Below are positions 13,101 through 23,238 of a stretch of DNA of 64,000 bases, one piece after another. Each line of letters opens with the position of its first letter. The first letter of the stretch is position 1. The position numbers and the translations under genes were made by a program. Source of the DNA: Malus domestica (lineage: Eukaryota; Streptophyta; Magnoliopsida; Rosales; Rosaceae); the NCBI RefSeq assembly GCF_042453785.1, contig NC_091668.1, positions 9,010,001-9,074,000 of the forward strand. The letters run 5' to 3'. The notes beneath the pieces are model-generated. The model was not told the DNA's origin and made no database searches. It saw only the letters and a program-made list of their open reading frames with translations.

Positions 13101-15384
13101 CTCAAACTATGTGTACATGTCTTCTGATATGTATCAATGAAGGTACCGGCATTTCTTTGGCTAGGGTCAATTCTAGAATATAACAGTATCTTACGTCTAT
13201 TACTTGTGACCCATTTGAATCAACTTGAACTAATGCTGAAGAATGTCCCACACACACGTCAAGCAGAATTATCATAGTCCTCAAAGAGTTGAAATCAACA
13301 TGTGATGTTTCTTGCTTGATACTTTGAAATCCTGACGTGCTTGTGATTCAATGTTGTGGCTTTGCTAGAAATTCTTCGTAACATTTGAGATGATGCCAGT
13401 CAAAGTTGGAGTCATTAACATCAACTAATTTTCCTTACTGCATGTTGACTTAAGAGAAAGAAAAAAAGAAAGGGCAATTATTACTCTAGTGTGGTAGTGA
13501 TAGAATTTTAGCAGCACCTGGCTATCTCTGCTATTTGAGTTTGGAAGGATCTTTATAGGGTAAACTCAAGCATGTAAAACCAGATCTGTGACTTTTGCAT
13601 TAGAAATCAACTTTGCATTGTATCTTAGTAGTTTACTTTTTGACTGTGAAATGATACATGGATGACTTTGCTGAAAGGGTTATAGTGGGTTTGAACTTAT
13701 TAGACATTTACAGAGGCACCTGTCAACATATTATCATTTTTTTGTTTGTTTGATAAGACGGGGACTGTGATAGCCAGACAATATAGAACTACCCTGAGTA
13801 TACATTTTGTTGAACATACTTCTACAATGAATTGTTTGATGGCTTACTATTTGTTTTAGCAACCTTTTAAACTAGTTTGTTTCTATTTAAACAGTTGTCT
13901 GCTATGTGTGGTCTCAGACATTATTTTCTTGTATGGTTTGTTGATTGCAATTTCACATTGTATCTTTTGCTATAGTAACTCTTGTTCCTTGTATCCATTC
14001 ATCACATTCAGTCAAGATAATACACAGGAGCCCTCAAGTTTTAAGAACGCAAGATGTGGCTAGAGCAGCAACTTCTGTATTTAGTTTCTCATTTATTTGT
14101 GGCTTTGTTGTTTATATGTACTAATTATTTCATTTTGTGATTTTCTTTGAATAGACTGTGAGGCCATCACCTCTCTCCAGTGGTTTTAATCATCAGGGTT
14201 ATCGTCCCCATGGACCAGGTGGTCCTCAATGGGGTCCGCGAGGACCTCATCTACCTCAGCCATATTCGTATGATTATCCACAACGAGGACCTTATCCATC
14301 CCATAATCCTCAGTACCCTCCTGCGTATGGGGGTTATCCTCAACATATGGGTCCAAGAAGTGGCTATGGTTCTGGTTGGGGGCAAAGGCCACCTTCCAGC
14401 ATGCCACATGGTGGTGGATATGATTACTATGGTGGACAAGGAGCAGATGCCCCAGTATCTGCCCAACATTCTGCTCCCGTTCCTTCTCATGCTCCTGGCC
14501 CATCTCCTAACCCTGCAATGGGTGCACCCTCCCAAGCAAATTACAATTATGGTCATCCGGCAACTTATTCCCAGGCTGCACCTCCTCAGCATAACTATGG
14601 GCATGGATACGAAGAACCAAAATATGATAATCATGCTCCAATGCAGTATCCCTACGGAGGACAAGCACCTTCTCAGCAATATCCACAAACTGGAGCTCAT
14701 CCAGGTTATGGTCCACAGCAGACTTACAGCAAGCCACCACCATATGGCATGCCATCACAAGCTCCAAATCCTCAGTCTTATGGCCCTCCTAGGGCTAGTC
14801 AACCAGGAGAAGCGGTTTACCAGGGTTCTGCACAACCTCATTCATATGGTCCAAATGTCCCAGCTCAACAGCCATATCCATATGCATCCAGTGGACCTGC
14901 TCAGCAGACCTATCCTGCGTATGGTTCTGCACCAGCTGCTGATGGGTACAGTCAGCCACCACCCGCTTCTGGCTCGGGTTATCCACAACAAGGAGGACAA
15001 CCTGTTAGTTATGGCCAGCCTGGTGCACAGCAGGCACCCGGCTATGGACAGGCAGCTCCCACTGCAGGGTACGCACAATACCCATCTTCTCAGCAAGGTT
15101 ACGCTGAGCAGGCTGCTCCAAATGCAGCAGGTTATGGGTACCAGGGGTCTCAAGACCCTGGATATGGAGGAGCCTCTGCAGCAGCATATGGTGCACCAGC
15201 AGCTGCGCAGCCAGGCTATGCACAACCAGCAGCTCAACAAACTTATGATCAGTCGATCCCCCAGTCTGCTGGTTATGGAGCTGCACCACCAGCTGCATCA
15301 GCTGGTTATGGAAAGACGGTGTCCCCCCAGCCTGGTTATCCCCAGTATGACTCGAGCCAAATGTATGCTGCTGCACCTCGCTGA
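10152..15384 (+). CDS. KH-domain RNA-binding protein, FUBP-like, with Gly/Pro/Tyr/Gln-rich tail
   Basis: Exons: 10152-10380, 10733-11097, 11241-11426, 11537-11638, 11723-11794, 11900-12016, 14155-15384; joined in frame this gives about 766 residues. Residues 1-198 are acidic and Glu-rich, with a basic RKLEDLEP/KRPR stretch that could be a nuclear signal. KH1 starts at the exon 2/3 border with the loop GKSGD (about 204-208); KH2 spans exons 5-6 with GRGGE (about 300-304). Residues 358-766 are one exon of low complexity built from GYG, YPQ, PQQ and SYG units, prion-like in composition. Family knowledge: FUBP/KSRP-like proteins bind single-stranded RNA or DNA; the length fits the Arabidopsis At1g33680/At4g10070 group from memory. 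Intron 6 is 2.1 kb with no recognisable gene inside. Function in splicing or mRNA stability is inference. Confidence 0.9.
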
Positions 15385-16118
15385 ATATTAGACTAATCTA
15401 GTTTCGTCTTTCAGAGTTTCATGTTGTTGTTTGATGCCAGATTCATTTTCCTACTAGTTGTTAGGCCCAATCTGACCGGTTCGCCGAACATTCGCACTTA
15501 CTGTGTTTTTATATCCATGTAATGCAAGCCCTACCGCTGTATTAAATTGTGAACCTTAACAAGGAATGACATAAAATTTCTGATATATGTGAATTTCTTT
15601 TGTCATTATATTTTCAGTCCTATGATTTCTCCAGCAGAGGCATAGGGGATGATATGTTGGGGCAGCTCTTATTTATTTTTCATGTAGTTGTATAGTGTGT
15701 AATCATCTCATATTCTGCTTGTGGAGATATTGTGTCATACAACACCCCGTTGCGATCAGGAATTCCCCTTGCTTGGGAGCGCTTTTAGGGCTTCTTTGAG
15801 ATTGCTCTTGTTAAAAGCACTAGTTCATAAGCCATTTTGATACAAGCCCGGAAACGCTTTCAAGTGCTTCTTGATGACGCATCTCGTAGGTGTATTTTCG
15901 TTACACAATCAAAAGATTATTAAGTGGTTGAGAATTAATTTTAGGTATTCCAGAAACAATTTCAAACAAGATGGATGCTTTTGACGTCTCCTAAATACTG
16001 ATAATTATTTTATGATTGGCAGACTAATTAATCATGACCTTGTGAATGTTTTGAGGGTTTCAGGTTTTTGCAACGGATCGAAATCGACAGTCGACGCAAC
16101 ATGTACCGAGCCATTAAG
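15385..16118 (+). other. 3' flank of the KH gene
   Basis: Probable 3' UTR followed by unique-looking spacer. I see no open frame, RNA gene or repeat of note. The exact poly(A) site is not determined. Confidence 0.5.
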
Positions 16119-16492
16119 GTCCCGTTTGGGATTGAGGTGATTTTAAAAAAAGCTACTGTGAAAAAAAGTTGAGGGTCATTTTTGTGTTTGGTAAACTGAA
16201 AAAAATGGCTTATTTTGGAAGTTGCTGTGAGAATAAACTGAAAATCAAAGGAAAAGCTGAAGCTGCTATTTCCTGCTTTGAAAAAAAGCCAGTTTTTTCA
16301 AAACACACGGAGCTACCGTGCTCCTTTAATGAGAAGACACACTATCATCCTGATTTTTTTTCCAAAAGCACTTTCACAAAAAATTTTACCAAACACTCTA
16401 CTGGCTTTATTTCACGGCCGCTTATTCTCACAGCACAGCCGCTTATTCTCACAGCAGCTTTTTTTCAAAGCACAGCAATACCAAATCAGCCC
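16119..16492. mobile_element. MITE with imperfect terminal inverted repeats
   Basis: The left end (AAGGTCCCGTTTGGGATTG) and the right end read in reverse (AAGGGCTGATTTGGTATTG) are partly complementary, and both are followed by poly-A/AGCT runs of the type AAAAAAAGCTACTGTGA / AAAAAAAGCTGCTGTGA. TTAA flanks both ends, so the target duplication cannot be fixed. The interior has no real coding content; a 119-codon open frame across it is chance. A related element is at 34257-34457. Confidence 0.6.
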
Positions 16493-17130
16493 TTAAGTCT
16501 TATGGATTACATAATCACCCTAATTTAGAGAGCGCCTTAAACAGTACGGATGCACCATTAGCTTTTCTTTCTTATTGGTGTGACGTCGTGTGTATAAAAA
16601 TATATTTTATTAGTGTAGGATATTACAGTAGCAGTGTACCTAATTAATTTTAGAAAAATATATATAATAATATAATAAGAGAAATACTAAGGAGACTCAC
16701 TTACAATGAAACTCCGTCACCTTATATTTTTAGCATAATATTTTATTATATTGATATAAAAATTATATCAAAAAATAAAATGACGGATAATTCATAAAAA
16801 GTCAAACTTTTGAGAGTTTTTAACATTTCTCAAAAGTAAATATGAGATGAGATTATGTGATGGAGAAATTTTTAGTTGTGATGGAAATATAGATAGTACA
16901 CCGAGTGTTTTTATGTAAATGGTGAAAATTTTTAATTTTTAAATTATTAATTTTTTAATACACATATCTCACCATTTATATAGAAACTTATAATATACCG
17001 TCTCATGTGAGTCCGATGTGGTGGTGGGTAGAAAAGAAAAGGGCGTAGGTAGGGTTTAAATGTTTATCGATTCGAGGTGGCGGTGGGTGGGCTGTGTGAC
17101 TCTGTCTATTGTCTAACAAATGGCAGAGGC

Positions 17131-17141
17131 CTTCAGCTTTC

Positions 17142-17183
<42 letters not shown>

Positions 17184-17520
17184 AAACTGTAATGTCTCTC
17201 TCTTCTCCCACCCTCTTTAAAGTGTAATGTCTCTCTCTCTCTCTCTCTTCTCCCACCCTCTTTAAAGTGTAATGTCTCTCTCTCTCTCTCTCTTCTCCCA
17301 CCCTCTTTAAAGTGTAATGTCTCTCTCTCTCTCTCTCTTCTCCCACCCTCTTTAAAGTGTAATGTCTCTCTCTCTCTCTCTCTTCTCCCACCCTCTTTAA
17401 AGTGTAATGTCTCTCTCTCTCTCTCTCTTCTCCCACCCTCTTTAAAGTGTAATGTCTCTCTCTCTCTCTCTTCTCCCACCCCTCTCTAAACTGTAATGTC
17501 TCTCCTTCTCTCTTCTCCCT
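17131..17520. repeat. CT microsatellite and 45-bp minisatellite
   Basis: A CT tract (17141-17181) leads into a tandem array with a 45-bp period. Six copies are near-perfect, with phase points at 17221, 17266, 17311, 17356, 17401 and 17446, and diverged copies lie on both sides. Each unit is a CT run followed by a CCCACCCTCTTTAAAGTGTAATG-like segment. The array keeps all frames open in places, which produces fake repetitive proteins on the minus strand. No spacer variability, so it is not CRISPR-like. Confidence 0.95.
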
Positions 17521-17690
17521 CCCTCTCTCTCTAAACCGTAATCTGCAATGCAAGCAAGCAAGAGAAAGCAAATGGGGCAAAGAAAAAGAGAGAGAGAGAG
17601 TATCTTGTAGGATACGCAACAGAAGGTGCAGAAGTAGCCTGAATCCTGAGAGCAGACTGACACCTCGCCATCTTCTTCTAACTCTTTTAT

Positions 17691-17910
17691 GGAGGAGGAT
17701 TGTCTGCCCTCCAAGTTTCGGTGCCCTTCCATGCCCTCCTGTTTTGTGTGGTCACGGTTAAGCCACGTTAATATTTTATATTATTTTTTTATAGAGATAA
17801 TAAGACAAAAATGAATAATAATATAAAATATTAACGTGGCTTAACCGTGACCACACAATCAGAAGGGCATGGGAGGGCACGGGAACTTGGAGGGCAGAGA
17901 ATCCTCCTCC
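17691..17910. mobile_element. Mutator-like foldback MITE (9-bp target duplication)
   Basis: About 100-bp inverted arms (17691-17790 and 17818-17910) are separated by only about 28 bp. The ends read GGAGGAGGAT... and ...ATCCTCCTCC. The perfect 9-bp direct repeat CTCTTTTAT flanks the element at 17682-17690 and 17911-17919. Long terminal inverted repeats plus a 9-bp duplication are the signature of Mutator-like elements. It has no coding capacity. Arms match for long stretches around TTAAGCCACGTTAATATTT and differ at scattered positions. Confidence 0.85.
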
Positions 17911-18429
17911 CTCTTTTATTATCTTACTCCATGTCGTCACTTGACACCCTCCGTTCCCATTTCCAATTTCACATTCCTTCCTTCCTCCCTTCCTTCCCTC
18001 CCTACCAAATTCCCACCAAAAAATTAAATAAAATCGAATATATAAATTCATGTATTTATTTTGTGAGACTGAGATACCATTATTTTTACTTATTTTTTGT
18101 ATCACTTACTAAGAAGAAGGAGGATATTCTTCCAAATACGACTGGTTTTAGTATTATTGTTATTCAGTCTTATTTCTTTCAAATTTATTTTGTTAATTAC
18201 AGTCTCACCATTTGCAGAGTTTTAAGCTAAATTATGATTTACGTTCATGTAGTTTTGAGGGAATTCTCTAGTTTTGTTTCTTTTTAATATTTAGGCGTGT
18301 AAGTTTATTAATTGTTCAAGTTAAATGACAATAGCTTACTTTGGTGAAATATTTTACGATAAAATTAACATGTGGATCACAAATTAAAATGTTAGAGTGA
18401 ATTAAAAACACCTTACATGTGCCCAAACG

Positions 18430-20016
18430 TGTTTATCGTGGTAGTTGTTTGTGGCGGAAATTTCCGTGGGGGATGCTTCCTGTCCGACGAGCACACAGCT
18501 TCCCGAGAGGTTGGCGCCGGTTGATACTTTTATGTCGGGCTCCTGCTTTACTGGCGGGCTTGTCGGGCAAGGCTGAAAGAGAAAGACAGAGTTAACTTTG
18601 AAATGTGCCTTTGTGAGGCCTTAGGTGTAGGCCTTGAGGCTCACAATCAAGATTAACTTTTAAGTGTTCAGGCGTGCCACTGCCATCTTCAGTATGGCAG
18701 ATGTAGAACGGATGTTTGAGTTTAATTATATATTCGAAAGACTACGTTAGTTATTGACAGGTGTCTTTGTGGGGCCTTAGGTATAGGCCTTAAGGCTTCC
18801 CATAAATAACTAACTTAGTACTCGAACATATAAGGTTCCTTTTCTTAGTTATGTAGGTCTTATAACCGTCATACTTCTGATTACCTGGACTCAAAGAGCA
18901 GAATGGATCCAAATAGGTGCCTTTGTGGGGCCTTGAATAGGCCTTAAGGCTTCCCATCAGAACCCCTTCCATTCTCAATGTTCTTGCCAGAGAAACAGGA
19001 TGAATCCAAATACGTGCCTTTGTTAGGCCTTAGGTGTAGGCCTTGAGGCTTCCAATCAGAATTCATCCCGTCCCCGAACGTTATATGGTAATCATAATAT
19101 AACAGCAATAAAACTAAGTGACAGGTTGATTACTTGCACACCAAGTAACTTCGGACTTCTTGTTATCAAAGCTTGTAGTGGATGGGTTAAGTCCACATCA
19201 TGTTCTTTTTTATGCCTTGAGGCCAAGGACTTTTAAGGTGATCAAATCTTATATACCCGAAGGCTTAGAACTTAGATCTGGTTTGAACTGTGAGGACATA
19301 TTCAAATCGGATCTAAGCACTGAGAGAATCTTTTAATAGCCATATTACTAGAAATAACTTGGATATAACTTGTAGTATACAACATATTGCTAGGCTAATG
19401 AATGAAAAGACAAAAACAAAGAGGATCGAGCAAGGTTTAACCTTGTCGGGCAAGGCTGATCGTCTTGCAAGAGGTTTGAAAGCTTAGAAAAAGGGTTGGG
19501 AGGTGAGTTTACAAAAGAAATCGATACTACAGCAAGAGTTGAACAGGGTAGCAGAGCTATTACAAGAGGTTTATCCCGAAAGGGATGAAGGCTTGGGCTG
19601 ACTACAGCTTCGTTTTGAAGGCAAATCTGGCTTTTGAGCAGAGTTTGTGCTTGTATTTGTTTGTTTGAGTGTCCTTGATTCTAACCTCTCTTTCTCCTTT
19701 TATAGACACCTTGGTTTGGCCTCCTGTAGCAGCAACCTTGCCCGAATGCAGCTTGAAGGGTAGTGACTCATCAGCTATTTTACTTGTACTGCCATTTAAA
19801 AGTACTTTTTGGGCTGTATAGCTGGCTGGTCTATACCACTTGGCCTTTGGGTAGGTGAGCAAATGGTCTGCATGGCCTGCACCTAATCAGAAACGGGCTT
19901 CTCCTATCTTCTGGACTTCGGCTGGGTTTTTACTGGGCCTCCGAGTACCTTTCCCCTTTAGGCTGCTCTTTGGGCTAACTTCCCCCGAGCCCAAAGTTTA
20001 AGTTTTGATCCAAACA
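18430..20016 (-). mobile_element. Large LTR (1.59 kb) of a truncated retrotransposon
   Basis: Read on the minus strand the block starts TGTTTGGATC (20016) and ends ATAAACA (18430), i.e. TG...CA. A TATA box, TATAAAA, sits at 19698-19704, as expected for an LTR promoter. Just past the end is CGTTTGGGCACA, which resembles the start of an internal primer-site region in some plant LTR elements. The flanks show no matching 5-bp duplication, so this is likely one LTR of an element that has lost the rest. No gag or pol remains. It carries the hairpin array described separately. Confidence 0.5.
18590..19317 (-). repeat. Array of hairpin modules with a shared core and locus-specific stems
   Basis: Four modules at about 18590-18660, 18728-18832, 18893-18982 and 18996-19070 share a core of about 40 bp (minus sense: AAGCCT.AAGGCCTA.ACCTAAGGCC.CACAAAGGCAC). 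In each the core is flanked by inverted arms that differ between modules yet pair within each module, the longest (module 2) over about 30 positions. Inside the core, GCCT pairs with AGGC and the self-complementary AGGCCT occurs twice around a short loop. A fifth hairpin with another loop lies at 19271-19317 (arms CTTAGATCTGGTTTGAA and TTCAAATCGGATCTAAG). All lie downstream of the TATA box at 19698, so they would be in the leader of an LTR transcript. Confidence 0.75.
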
Positions 20017-20212
20017 GTAGTACTTTTTCTATCATTTTTCTTCCTATTGTACGTTTGTGGTTTTATGAAGTATTTATATTGTTCGAGAGTATCTTATGCT
20101 TTGAGGTTTATATTCGTTAGATTTTGCTTATTATAACTTTAATAAGACTTTGAATTACATTATTTCTAGTCCATTAGGCGAACTCCAACCCTAGGCTATA
20201 ACCATGCTATAA

Positions 20213-20994
20213 GGCCATCTCCAACCGATGGCTGGCCAAAAGGCTCGTTTTAGCCCTTTGGCCCTCCAAGATTCTCCAATATATTAATATTTTAATGAAC
20301 AGTACATGGCCATATTTTCCTCCGTCTCCAACCGAGGGCCAAAGGGTCATAGGGCCAAACATAATTTATTATTTAAAAACTACAACTTAAATTCAAATCC
20401 AACGGCTAGAAGTTATAGGAAAAAAAATGGAATTTAAAAAAAATATGAAACAAATTTTGTGAAATAGAAGTTATAGGAAAAAAATGGAATTTAAAAAAAA
20501 ATGAATCAAATTTTGTGAAATAGAAGTTATAGGAAAAAATGGAATTTAAAAAAAATATGAAACAAATTTTGTAAAATAGAAGTTATACGAAAAAAAATAT
20601 GAACCAAACTTTGTAAAATATAAGTTATAGAAAAAAAGTTATAGGAAGTTATAGAAGAAAAAAAGGTTTAAATTCATAAAAACAAAAAACAAAAAAAAAA
20701 TTGAATACAACAGTTAGTGACTGGCTAGCCGTTGGAATTCAAATTCAAATTAGTGTCGGTTTTAACCGACACTGTTCAAACTGATATTATATTAACATTG
20801 CTATTAGTGTCGGTTATAACCGACACTAATAATATAGTGTATATTATTTCTGCATGCAGCCAGCCCTCCAGCCCTCTCCGATTCCCTGGGGCCCTCCCAG
20901 ATTCCTGAGCCCTCTGGCCTAACCCTCGGTCGGATACGGTTTTTGGGCTAATTTCGACCCTCCGACCCTCTGGACCCTTCAGTTGGAGATGGCC
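20213..20994. mobile_element. Nested Harbinger-like MITE (TAA duplication)
   Basis: Starts GGCCATCTCCAACC and ends GTTGGAGATGGCC, with TAA on both sides (20210-20212 and 20995-20997). It is inserted near the left end of the element at 20177-22037. The interior has four to five tandem copies of a roughly 58-bp unit (20410-20640, GAAATAGAAGTTATAGGAAA) and a palindromic pair around TAGTGTCGGTT/AACCGACACTA (20751-20830). No coding capacity. Confidence 0.8.
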
Positions 20995-21571
20995 TAACCT
21001 ATTTTTCCCTTCTATTCCCCCCCCCCCCCCCAAATCCAACCCAACCCAACCCAACCCAAGTTTAAAATTGGACCTAAAACCTAAAACAAAGCCAAATACC
21101 AACCAAGATTTAGCCCAAAAGTACTGATGGAGCCTAGCTATGCGCATGGACTCTTTAGAAACAAGCCCAGTCTTAGCCCACCAACGCGCCCCACTTTCCA
21201 CACACGGTTTGAAGCCTTCAACGCCCGGCATGAGGGGGCCCACTATCAAGGCAGCTGTCAGCCACCATCACAAGCCCAACGACTCTATTTGTAATTCAAC
21301 GGCTAATTTCTTTGGACCGTTGGTTGATTCAACGGTCCAGATTCAATTTTTTTTTTAAATCTAATTTTAAAATACATTGAATTCAACTGCAAAGATCGAA
21401 TATAATCAAATGTAACGATAAAAAAAAAGATCTAACAGCTCAAATTTAAATCCAACAACTAAAATAATTTGTTTTTAAAATTATTTAACTCAAAATTCAT
21501 CAAAAAACTCTCTAAATACCTATCTATTTGTTCAAACATCCACACAAAAGAGGATCGAATGTAATTTCTTG

Positions 21572-21739
21572 ATGGAGGACCTCAACAAATACACTTGAAA
21601 GAGGAAGAAGTTCTTACGTGCTAAGCAAAAGGAAATTTTGCGAAGGCATGCTACAAGAAGTATATTTCAAGATGATGATTCATCTCAAGGCTATATCCCA
21701 AGTCCACCACCAAGTCAAAATGGTGGATATCATTATTAA
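21572..21739 (+). pseudogene. Fossil C-terminus of a transposon-associated protein
   Basis: From ATG 21572 the frame runs eight codons (MEDLNKYT), meets a TGA at 21596, and continues in the same frame KRKKFLRAKQKEILRR...DDDSSQGYIPSPPPSQNGGYHY to TAA at 21737-21739. The basic RKKFLRAKQKEILRR helix and the Pro/Ser/Gly tail are like the C-termini of the Myb/NAM-like second proteins of plant Harbinger elements. Its position inside a Harbinger-like element supports that, but the family assignment is inference. Confidence 0.4.
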
Positions 21740-22675
21740 GTTTATGTAGTTTATGAATTTTCGATTGTATTAAGTTTATGTGGTTTATTATTAAATTTTA
21801 TATCATGATTTTCATATTCTTCTATAGTGTTTCATGAGTTTCATGTATCGAATTAGTGATTTTTCAATGTTTATCGAAATTTAAATATTTTTAGATTAAA
21901 ATGTTCATAAAATTAATTTACCATAGTGTACACAATTTTTTTAAGTTAATTTTTTAAAAAAAAATATTAGCCTAAATTTATTTTTTAATAACATGGGGCT
22001 AAAATTTTAGGTTTTAGGGCAAATGTTGGAGATGGTCTTATGAGTCTAAATTCATCCCCTCTTCTTTAATATAAATAACATCATTTGTTTAAATAACTTC
22101 AATAAGACTATAAGAGGTAAAACTTTCGAAATATTCTATACTCTAGGGCATTAAGAAAAATTCTCCTAATTCTATTAATTAGATGATACTAATGACAATA
22201 AAGATGAAGTCAGTGGGTATTTAGCTATTACATCATTCCATAATGTCGGTGGGTATTTAGTAATTACATCACTCCCTTTTAAAATATATTTTCTTCTTTA
22301 GATTCATAACTAAAAAATGTCAGCCATGCAAAAAGAAGATATTTTTTAGTGTGCAGAAAACACAATCAAGTATATCAAGTGTTATAATATAATTAGTTGT
22401 ATATTTAAACAAATTTTAACCTTCTATTATATTATGACACTTCAGGTACCGTACGTGTTCACGTCACACTGAAAATGAGTCTGCAAAAAGGGAAAAAATA
22501 AACAATTGTTACTGTTGCACAGACCGCATTCATGCCAAAAATACCAAAATACAATAAAATTATAAAAAATAAAAAAACATTGAGAACGACAGAGTGTACA
22601 AATAAGAGTTTTCTTTTCATTTCTTTTTTTTTTTAATTAGTAATTACAAAATAATGGGAAAATTGATCAAAATAT

Positions 22676-23238
22676 TCAAGGATTGAAGAGCAAATTCCCA
22701 CACTTGCATTTCCAGCTCATTGGCTTATAATTTGTAATGTCATCTCCTCTGGAGTAAGCTACATTCATGGGAGAAGTAGAGGAGCTGCCGCCATGGCTTC
22801 TCATTTTATTGCCTTGAGGAGCAACTGGAACCTGAACCGCCACGCAACGCCCGCAAGCGCTGCAAATCCGCTCGCACAGCGGCGGCACTGATCCTATTTG
22901 ACGTGCGTTGACCGCCACTCCTGCTCTATTTTCGTCTATAACTCTCGCCGGAGCAGCCTCAGTTTGCTTGCCTGAAATTGTTTTACCACCTGAAAAATCA
23001 AAACCCATAAATTAATTAAAAAAAAAACAAACAGAACCCATGTGAGCTTTTCTTTTTCTTTGGAAGAAAGAGGTCTTTTTTCTTCTTTTTTTTTCAATAA
23101 ATTTAAAAAAAGGAGTAGAATTTACTGACCTTCAGCCAGGAATATCAGATGGGCCGAGCTCGAAACCAAGAACAGGAGGATGGAAACGCAAAGAATTCTA
23201 TTTCTGTGGCAAAAGATGAAATCTTGAGAGCTGCCCAT
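22676..23238 (-). CDS. EPFL2: EPIDERMAL PATTERNING FACTOR-like secreted peptide, EPFL2-like
   Basis: Two exons: 23130-23238 and 22676-22989, joined in frame (AGG|GTCAGT donor, TTTTCAG acceptor), about 140 residues. Residues 1-36 form a signal peptide with a hydrophobic run ILCVSILLFLVSSSAHLIFL. The mature C-terminus begins IGSVPPLC and has the EPF-family cysteine pattern C-x3-C-x2-C-x2-C, then a loop with YSRGDDITNYKPMSW and the closing KCKCG, ending FNP. Six cysteines make three disulphides in this family. EPFL peptides are extracellular ligands of ERECTA-family receptor kinases, often with TMM, and control growth and patterning. The RGDD.xNYKPMSWKCKCG loop is what I remember of EPFL2 (leaf-margin and ovule patterning); other EPFL members are possible. 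Confidence 0.88.

Larger units (their letters stand above)
20177..22037. mobile_element. PIF/Harbinger-like element, interrupted by a nested MITE
   Basis: The left end reads GGCGAACTCCAACC and the right end GTTGGAGATGGTC, with TTA on both sides (20174-20176 and 22038-22040), a 3-bp duplication as in Harbinger elements. Minus the nested insertion it is about 1.08 kb. The right third (about 21850-22037) is a clear inverted relative of the interior of the element at 45705-46097 (shared AAATTAATTTTATGAACATT-type segment). It holds a short coding fossil at 21572-21739. Confidence 0.65.

Noticed and set aside
14180-15391. A second long open frame (403 codons) overlapping the KH gene tail
   Set aside because: It is a frame shadow of the low-complexity exon; composition is Met/His/Leu-rich and without motifs, while the KH frame joins cleanly to the upstream exons.
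17131-17520. CRISPR-like array
   Set aside because: Units are contiguous with no unique spacers, and the DNA is plant nuclear.
17003-17619. Repetitive proteins (HFKEGG / YTLKRVG repeats) on the minus strand
   Set aside because: They are translations of the 45-bp minisatellite, whose period is divisible by three, so frames stay open by chance.
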